Notes under the pieces: model-generated
The model's database searches: none
Told to the model about the DNA's origin: nothing
What the model saw: only the letters and a program-made list of their open reading frames with translations
Part shown: positions 5,812-10,089 of the stretch, in pieces
How the letters are laid out: each line of letters opens with the position of its first letter
Position numbering within the stretch: position 1 is the first letter of the stretch
Position numbers and translations under genes: made by a program
NCBI GenBank assembly: GCA_023485185.1
Contig: JAMCZP010000202.1
Coordinates: 3,665 to 13,753, forward strand
DNA: 10,089 nt
Reading direction: 5' to 3'
DNA from: Gammaproteobacteria bacterium
GTDB taxonomy: Bacteria; Pseudomonadota; Gammaproteobacteria; Pseudomonadales; Halomonadaceae

Positions 5812-6324
5812 ATGGTATTTACCCTAGAGCATCACGACCCCGAAACCTACCGCCGCAAAGCGCGCATGATCAGCTTTGCCATGGCGGGCCAACTGATTAT
5901 TTTTGGCCTCCTGTTCTCAATGCTCCTCACCTCCACCTTTGGCAGCAGCCTATGGTTAAATGGGTTAGGCGTACTGTTGGGGCTGCTGGCCACCAGCGCC
6001 CTGTTTGCCGTGTTGCGTGAACGGCCATGGATGACTGAGGTGCGCTACGTCTGGCAACTTAAACACCACCTTTCGCAAGTCAGTGGCTACCTATCGACCC
6101 TGCGCAAAGCGGTGGAGGAGAATAACCGCACCGCGCTGGATCTGCTTACCTTCTATCATCAGGGCATGACCCAACTGGCCGAATTAAATGGCCGCACTAC
6201 CGACGATGATGCTGAGCGACTCGCTGAAAAAATGCAGGTTAAAATCAAACGTGAAGAGCAGGGGCTGCCCCCGCAGGTAAAGGGGTTAGACACTCAAGAC
6301 CTGAAAGCTTTTAAACGTACTTAA
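5812..6324 (+). CDS. DUF3087 family inner membrane protein
   Basis: A 170-residue protein that I match from memory to the DUF3087 family of gammaproteobacteria, whose function is unknown. Two transmembrane helices are visible at about residues 20-41 and 46-67. A charged cytoplasmic-type helical region follows, with RYVWQLKHHLSQVSGYLSTL (78-97), then TALDLLTFYHQGMTQLAEL (107-125), the segment most typical of the family. The C-terminus is hydrophilic. I chose ATG 5812 (GAGG at 5802-5805, six-base spacing) over ATG 5800 and over a TTG at 5758, because homologues start close to the first helix as far as I recall. TTGTTT (5754-5759) and TATCAT (5776-5781) with 16-base spacing form a weak promoter candidate. 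No terminator separates it from the synthase gene upstream, so readthrough is possible. Confidence 0.8.
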   Translation: MVFTLEHHDPETYRRKARMISFAMAGQLIIFGLLFSMLLTSTFGSSLWLNGLGVLLGLLATSALFAVLRERPWMTEVRYVWQLKHHLSQVSGYLSTLRKAVEENNRTALDLLTFYHQGMTQLAELNGRTTDDDAERLAEKMQVKIKREEQGLPPQVKGLDTQDLKAFKRT

Positions 6325-6365
6325 TAACAGCGTACTTAACAACATAGCTAGTTACTTAGGCTGGT

Positions 6366-6387
6366 CACTTAGTTAGGCACTTAGTTA
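6366..6387 (+). repeat. Duplicated 10-mer in an AT-rich gap
   Basis: CACTTAGTTA occurs at 6366-6375 and again at 6378-6387, two bases apart. Related pieces (GTTACTTAGG at 6351-6360, CGTACTTAA at 6316-6324 and 6331-6339) fill the 85-base gap between the DUF3087 gene and the lipoprotein gene. It looks like local duplication of ACTTA units. It could hold operator half-sites, but no function is shown. Confidence 0.6.
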
Positions 6388-6409
6388 TAAACATGGGGAA
6401 CCCAGTGCG

Positions 6410-7141
6410 ATGAATACGCTTAAAACACGGATATGGGCGATAGCCGGCATGGGCTTGGCAATCACACTGACCGGCTGCGCAGCGACACCATCTGCAGAAA
6501 CAACGGCGGCGAATCAAGCCACCCAGGATAACCGCGCGCCATTTTTCCCGTCGTCGCTCTTTCCAGGCTCGGCCGCGCACTTTACTGCCTGGCACTGCGA
6601 GCCAGCGCGGCAGAATTTAGTGACGGCCACGAATGCCAATGACCTACGCCTCTGGTCGCTGCACGGCGCGTGGCGGCTTCCCCAAGCGGTGGTCGCCAGC
6701 GGCGCCCGCTATCAAGACGGCGAAATCAGCTTTTGGAACCGTGGCGATCAAGCCCTAGTTGAGACACCTCGCGGCCAGCTGCAGTGCTCGCAGGCTGAGC
6801 AGCGCGCAGCGTTAACCCGCGCAGAAAGACCCGGTGTGATGTTCTTTGGGCGAGGCAACGAGCCGGGCTGGACAGTTGCATTAGCCCACGATACGCCTAC
6901 GCTAACGCTGCAGCTCAACTATGGAGAAGAGAGCATTCAACGGCCCTATATGGTTAGCGTGATGGATAATGACGCAGGGCGAGTAGTGATTGAAAATGGC
7001 GATGTAGAGCCATTTTTCCGTGTCCGTATTGAAGCAGGCGCGTGCTTTGACAATATGAGCGGTGAGCCTTTTCCTGCACGGGTGACGCTGAGCTATGGTG
7101 GGGAACAGTACAGTGGCTGTGGCCAAGGTATCGCCCCCTAA
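6410..7141 (+). CDS. Two-domain lipoprotein: MliC-like lysozyme inhibitor domain plus COG3650-like domain
   Basis: The 243-residue product starts with a lipoprotein signal peptide ending LTGC, lipidated Cys23, followed by Ala, which favours the outer membrane. After a Thr/Ala-rich linker, residues about 57-128 resemble MliC, the membrane-bound inhibitor of C-type lysozyme: WHCEP, then LPQAVVASGARYQDGEISFWNRGD and a closing QLQCSQ, with the SGxRY core and two Cys. Residues about 138-241 resemble the COG3650 domain: FFGRGNEPGWTVAL, then ACFDNMSGEPFPARVTLSYG and a final GCGQG. The likely role is protection of the cell wall from lysozyme-type enzymes, inferred from the first domain only. The SD is weak (GGGGAA, 6395-6400). 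It converges with the YdjM-type gene, 20 bases apart, with no clear terminator between them. Confidence 0.8.
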   Translation: MNTLKTRIWAIAGMGLAITLTGCAATPSAETTAANQATQDNRAPFFPSSLFPGSAAHFTAWHCEPARQNLVTATNANDLRLWSLHGAWRLPQAVVASGARYQDGEISFWNRGDQALVETPRGQLQCSQAEQRAALTRAERPGVMFFGRGNEPGWTVALAHDTPTLTLQLNYGEESIQRPYMVSVMDNDAGRVVIENGDVEPFFRVRIEAGACFDNMSGEPFPARVTLSYGGEQYSGCGQGIAP

Positions 7142-7161
7142 ATGTGCCTGGATAAAAATAA

Positions 7162-8232
7162 TTAGCAGCGGTTGAGCGTGTCTTCTGCTCGCCACTCCTG
7201 TTGCACAAAGTCACTGGCACATAGAGCGGCCGTATCGCCCACGGCTCTAGCGGCTAGCCTTGCCAGTGTCTCAATGCGAATAACTCGTGGGCTATACACG
7301 CCTTCGCTGGTTTCCAGCGGCTCCCAATTGCCGTCTTCAACGGTTGCAAGGGTAAAGCTAAACGGATGATAGCCTGGGAAACCAAGCCTTATATCGGTGG
7401 CGATTAGGGTTTCACTGCCGTCCAACTGACGCGTTTCGTAGCGCAGAAAGGGACCAGCGAACCAATCCAAGCGCTGCCCTTGTTGACTGGCCAGCGCCAC
7501 CTCTTCAAATTCAGCATTTCGGATAAGCGGCTCAAGACGTGAAGTGTGATCGCCATCAAATACGCTGATTAAGCTTTCATAGTAGCGATCGCCATCAATG
7601 ACCGTGGCTCGCCACAGCACCGTATTGAACGGTGTAGGCTGGACGAGTAGCGGTGCATCTTCCAGGCCCTGCTCTGCCAGAACAGGCGCTAAGCGTTGCT
7701 CCACTAATGTTTTGGCACCCGCAGCCATCACTAAGTAAACGCTTGAAATGGCTAATCCCCATGTACATGCTTTAGGTATCCGCTTAGAGAAGAGCGCAAT
7801 GCCCAGTGCAATCAGTAGCGGCAGTGTATAAAGCGGGTCGATAATAAAAATAATCGGCCAGGCGACTGAGGGCAGATCGAGTGGCCAAAACAGTTGGGTA
7901 CCGTAAGTGGTCAGTGCATCAAGTAATGGATGGGTAATTAAGATAAGTGCAAAAAAGATCCACCAGCGGCGTAGCGAAATATCCCGTGCGGGGGCAAAGC
8001 GTCCGCACAGTAGCGCCAGCAGGGTGGCTAGGCCTGTCAGTACGAATAACGAGTGACTAAAGCCTCGGTGCTCAGTGACATTAGCAACAGCATCGCCGTA
8101 GTCCAGCACTACGTCCAAGTCTGGTAAAGTGGCCATCAGCGCGCCAATGAGTATTGATTTGCGCCCTAGACGTCTGCCCAGTACAGCGCCACCGAGGGCG
8201 GCGCCTAACGCGGCTTGTGTAACTGAATCCAC
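7162..8232 (-). CDS. YdjM/YbcI-type inner membrane metal-dependent hydrolase
   Basis: A 356-residue membrane protein of the YdjM family (Pfam PF04307 by recollection), annotated elsewhere as a metal-dependent hydrolase of unknown substrate. The N-terminal half holds the family motifs: LPDLD at 36-40, EHRGFSHS at 54-61, HPLLDALTTYGT at 101-112 and DPLYT at 132-136. The Asp and His residues are the probable metal ligands. Hydrophobic helices lie at about 62-80, 90-106, 126-147 and 156-171. Residues from about 180 on form a soluble domain. The start is GTG (CAC on plus at 8230-8232): GGAG six bases upstream on the minus strand supports it, and the product then begins MDSVTQAALGAALG, typical of the family. 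It is divergent from the DUF411 gene. Confidence 0.88.
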   Translation of the reverse strand: MDSVTQAALGAALGGAVLGRRLGRKSILIGALMATLPDLDVVLDYGDAVANVTEHRGFSHSLFVLTGLATLLALLCGRFAPARDISLRRWWIFFALILITHPLLDALTTYGTQLFWPLDLPSVAWPIIFIIDPLYTLPLLIALGIALFSKRIPKACTWGLAISSVYLVMAAGAKTLVEQRLAPVLAEQGLEDAPLLVQPTPFNTVLWRATVIDGDRYYESLISVFDGDHTSRLEPLIRNAEFEEVALASQQGQRLDWFAGPFLRYETRQLDGSETLIATDIRLGFPGYHPFSFTLATVEDGNWEPLETSEGVYSPRVIRIETLARLAARAVGDTAALCASDFVQQEWRAEDTLNRC

Positions 8233-8310
8233 AGGTTTCTCCGGCGGGTAAATCCCGCTAAGATAAGGTAATGGGTAATCATTATACAGATTTACTTAAA
8301 AGGCGTCTTT
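8233..8310. promoter_or_regulatory. Divergent intergenic region between YdjM-type and DUF411 genes
   Basis: This 78-base gap must hold the signals for both genes. TATACA at 8283-8288 is a fair -10 for the DUF411 gene, without a good -35. AAAAGG at 8298-8303 is its SD. GCGGG (8244-8248) and CCCGC (8254-8258) form a short stem with loop TAAAT next to the minus-strand SD (8239-8242). It could be an operator dyad or a small 5' hairpin. No known metal-regulator box was recognised. Confidence 0.35.
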
Positions 8311-8760
8311 ATGTCACAGTTTTGTTTAGGTAAGGGCTTGCTAGGCAGCGTATTGCTAGCGGCAAGCTTCCATGTATTTGCTGCGCCGGTTATTGATGTG
8401 CACAGCGATCCCAACTGCGGCTGCTGTGGCGATTGGGTGGCTCATTTAGAAGAGCATGGTTTTGAGGTCAATCACCACCGTGAAGGTAACGTAAGAGAAA
8501 TTAAAGTGGCTAATGGCGTTACGCCTGAATTAGCGTCCTGCCATACAGCATTAATTGATGGTTATGTCATTGAAGGCCATGTGCCTGCCAGTGATATTAA
8601 ACGGCTGCTTGAAGAGCGCCCTGATGTAGCAGGCTTAAGCGTTCCAGGCATGCCCCATGGTTCTCCCGGTATGGAGACTGGTCGCGTGGATGATTATGCC
8701 GTACTCAGCTGGCACCATGAGGGCCAAACACCAGAAATTTTCCGCGAATATACTCAGTAA
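8311..8760 (+). CDS. DUF411 family periplasmic CGCC-motif protein
   Basis: A 149-residue protein of the DUF411 family, annotated as metal-binding and often found near copper-resistance genes; its exact function is unknown. An N-terminal signal peptide is visible (about residues 1-24, cleavage near VFAA-PV), so the mature protein should be periplasmic. The family motifs follow: DPNCGCCGDW with Cys36, Cys38 and Cys39, SCHTA with Cys77, YVIEGHVPA with His90, and GLSVPGMPHGSPGMET at 108-123. Cys, His and Met residues could bind copper; that is inferred. No copper ATPase, CopA-type oxidase or metal-responsive regulator lies in this window, so the neighbourhood does not confirm the metal. gloA follows after 39 bases with its own strong SD, so co-transcription is possible. 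Confidence 0.88.
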   Translation: MSQFCLGKGLLGSVLLAASFHVFAAPVIDVHSDPNCGCCGDWVAHLEEHGFEVNHHREGNVREIKVANGVTPELASCHTALIDGYVIEGHVPASDIKRLLEERPDVAGLSVPGMPHGSPGMETGRVDDYAVLSWHHEGQTPEIFREYTQ

Positions 8761-8799
8761 ACGATCCTTGGGTACCACTACTCAGGAAAAGGAGGCGAT

Positions 8800-9240
8800 A
8801 TGCAATATCTTCACACGATGGTGCGCGTCAGTGATTTAGACGCTTCACTGCATTTTTATTGCGACCTGCTTGGCCTTAAAGAAGTACGTCGTAAAGAAAA
8901 TGAACAAGGTCGTTTTACGCTGGTGTTTCTTGCCGCCCCTGAGGATGAAGAGCGCTCAGCAAAGCTTACCGCTCCCGAACTTGAATTGACCTACAATTGG
9001 GATCCTGAAGAGTACACCGGTGGACGTAATTTTGGCCACTTGGCCTACCGTGTTGACGATATTTACGCGCTTTGCCAACATCTGCAGGACAACGGTGTCA
9101 CCATTAATCGCCCGCCTCGTGACGGTCATATGGCATTTGTAAAATCACCCGACGGCATTTCGGTAGAGTTATTGCAAAAGGGCGACGCCTTAGCGCCGCA
9201 AGAACCGTGGGCCTCCAAGGAAAATACGGGTAGTTGGTAA
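8800..9240 (+). CDS. gloA: Lactoylglutathione lyase (glyoxalase I)
   Basis: GloA turns the hemithioacetal of methylglyoxal and glutathione into S-lactoylglutathione, the first step of methylglyoxal detoxification in the cytoplasm. The 146-residue product begins [20 protein letters not shown], close to E. coli GloA (135 residues). The four metal ligands align: His5, Glu62 in ELTYNW, His80 in [10 protein letters not shown] and Glu123 in [10 protein letters not shown]. The protein is of the short type expected to prefer nickel or cobalt, by analogy with E. coli. Compared with E. coli it has about six extra residues before ELTYNW and a C-terminal tail ending ENTGSW. The SD is very strong (AAAAGGAGG at 8787-8795, four-base spacing). 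The META lipoprotein gene follows after 38 bases on the same strand. Confidence 0.95.
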   Translation: MQYLHTMVRVSDLDASLHFYCDLLGLKEVRRKENEQGRFTLVFLAAPEDEERSAKLTAPELELTYNWDPEEYTGGRNFGHLAYRVDDIYALCQHLQDNGVTINRPPRDGHMAFVKSPDGISVELLQKGDALAPQEPWASKENTGSW

Positions 9241-9278
9241 GTGTTAGCGGGTAATCGTTTAATAAGGAAAGTATCTCC

Positions 9279-9734
9279 ATGACCATAAAAGGTTGGCGTT
9301 TACTACCATTGCTTGCCACAGCCACGCTACTGTTAAGTGCCTGTAGCAGCGCGCCACAGCAAGAGCGTGTTGAAGCCCCAAGAGGATCTTCATTATCAGG
9401 CCCTATTGTTGAGCAGCGTTGGAATTTGCTGCTGGTGGGCACCGATGAGCGGCTTTCGATGCCGGAAGCACCGTTTTTCCAGATATCCAAGGACGGCAAC
9501 GTCAGCGGTCATGATGGCTGTAACCGTTTTACCGGCGAGGTGACGCTGGGCGAGAACCAGCGTATTGAGTTTGGCGAGTTAGCCACAACGCGTATGGCGT
9601 GCCCGCAAATGGCCGATGCCAAGCGGGTCACTGATATGCTGGAAACAGCCTACCGTTACTTGATTGACCATGATCGCTTGGTGTTTTTTGGACCGGATAG
9701 CCGGGTGCTAGGTGGCTGGCGCGAAGGTAATTAG
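9279..9734 (+). CDS. META-domain (HslJ-like) lipoprotein
   Basis: A 151-residue lipoprotein. The signal peptide ends LLSAC with Cys22 as the lipid site; Ser follows, so outer membrane sorting is likely. A linker runs to about residue 45. A META domain occupies about 46-147: RWNLLLV, then KDGNVSGHDGCNRFTGEVTL (71-90) and FGELATTRMACPQM (98-111), with Cys81 and Cys108, and a final segment YLIDHDRLVFFG. META domains occur in E. coli HslJ and in secreted or stress-linked proteins; their biochemical role is unclear. The SD AAGGA lies at 9264-9268, ten bases before the ATG. It converges on the oxidoreductase gene. A weak ACAGA/TCTGT hairpin (9740-9755) followed by an AT-rich run is the only terminator-like signal in the 56-base gap. 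Confidence 0.9.
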   Translation: MTIKGWRLLPLLATATLLLSACSSAPQQERVEAPRGSSLSGPIVEQRWNLLLVGTDERLSMPEAPFFQISKDGNVSGHDGCNRFTGEVTLGENQRIEFGELATTRMACPQMADAKRVTDMLETAYRYLIDHDRLVFFGPDSRVLGGWREGN

Positions 9735-9790
9735 GCTCTACAGAAAACTATCTGTGTTTGATAATTTTCAGGGTTAATCAGCGGTAGTCT

Positions 9791-10089
9791 TTAATTCTCA
9801 AAAGGCGGATTGAAGCGCTCGATAAAGCGCGCATCAATCCGTTTTTTCCATCGCCATACCCACTTTCCCGCTACTCCAAAAAAGCCTTTACTGGCAATAG
9901 CGCGGCCATCGCCTGTACCAATCAGTGCCAGCACACGCTTGGGTGGCTGCCAGTTGACTAGCGGCTTATGGTGGCAAGCGCGGCGGAGATTATCGGCTAG
10001 GTGTGGTCCCATACGTACTGCATAAACCCCTGCCTTAGGCAGGTTGGGAGTAAATGCTGCGCAGTCGCCTGCGGCAAAAATAGCTGGCT
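9791..10089 (-). CDS. Pyridine nucleotide-disulfide oxidoreductase, SelD-associated type (C-terminal part)
   Basis: Only the last 99 codons are present; the gene runs off the right edge. The piece begins PAIFAAGDCAAF, the second FAD-contact motif of NADH dehydrogenase-like flavoproteins. LPKAGVYAVRMGPHLADNLR follows, then PPKRVLALIGTGDGRAIASKGFF and GKWVWRWKKRIDARFIERF. From memory this matches the C-terminus of the family TIGR03169, which occurs either as the N-terminal part of fusions with SelD (selenophosphate synthase) or as a separate protein. Here a TAA stop (9791-9793) comes right after FNPPFEN, so SelD is not fused. A selD gene or selenium-related genes may lie further to the right of the window, upstream of this gene. 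A general NADH dehydrogenase-like enzyme is the alternative. Confidence 0.8.
   Translation of the reverse strand, partial: PAIFAAGDCAAFTPNLPKAGVYAVRMGPHLADNLRRACHHKPLVNWQPPKRVLALIGTGDGRAIASKGFFGVAGKWVWRWKKRIDARFIERFNPPFEN

Overview
The window looks like a chromosomal segment of a moderately GC-rich gammaproteobacterium, most likely a halomonad (Halomonas or a close relative). This rests on near-E. coli-like Rho and UbiD proteins, the ubiD-fre gene pair, and a set of accessory families (DUF3087, DUF411, MliC-like and META-domain lipoproteins) common in that group. The genus is inferred; no rRNA is present. I see no insertion sequence, CRISPR array, prophage gene, tRNA or rRNA.

Left part (1-3832): a C-rich leader, then rho (transcription terminator), ubiD (prenylated-FMN decarboxylase of ubiquinone synthesis) and fre (flavin reductase), all on the plus strand. 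Fre can supply reduced FMN, the precursor from which UbiX makes the UbiD cofactor, so the pairing makes metabolic sense.

Middle part (3833-5731), the most interesting stretch: a 42-residue predicted membrane protein, four tandem 15-bp repeats, a short leader ORF whose codons read Ser-Tyr-Trp-Tyr-Trp-Phe, a nested hairpin with the leader's stop codon in its loop, and a strong intrinsic terminator. A second small ORF (56 codons), also rich in Phe/Tyr/Trp codons, overlaps the start of a type I DAHP synthase gene. This enzyme is the first step of aromatic amino acid synthesis. The layout reads as a ribosome-mediated attenuator sensing all three aromatic amino acids. A second pair of mutually exclusive hairpins lies downstream, one of which would hide the ribosome binding site of the synthase gene. 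The pairings were found by hand; the mechanism is inference.

Right part (5732-10089): a DUF3087 membrane protein, a two-domain lipoprotein (MliC-like plus a COG3650-like domain), a convergent YdjM-type membrane hydrolase with a GTG start, then a plus-strand run of a DUF411 CGCC-motif periplasmic protein, glyoxalase I (gloA) and a META-domain lipoprotein. The window closes with the C-terminal part of a minus-strand pyridine nucleotide-disulfide oxidoreductase of the type often fused to SelD. Several of these products are exported or envelope-located, consistent with ordinary chromosomal housekeeping and stress functions rather than a mobile island.
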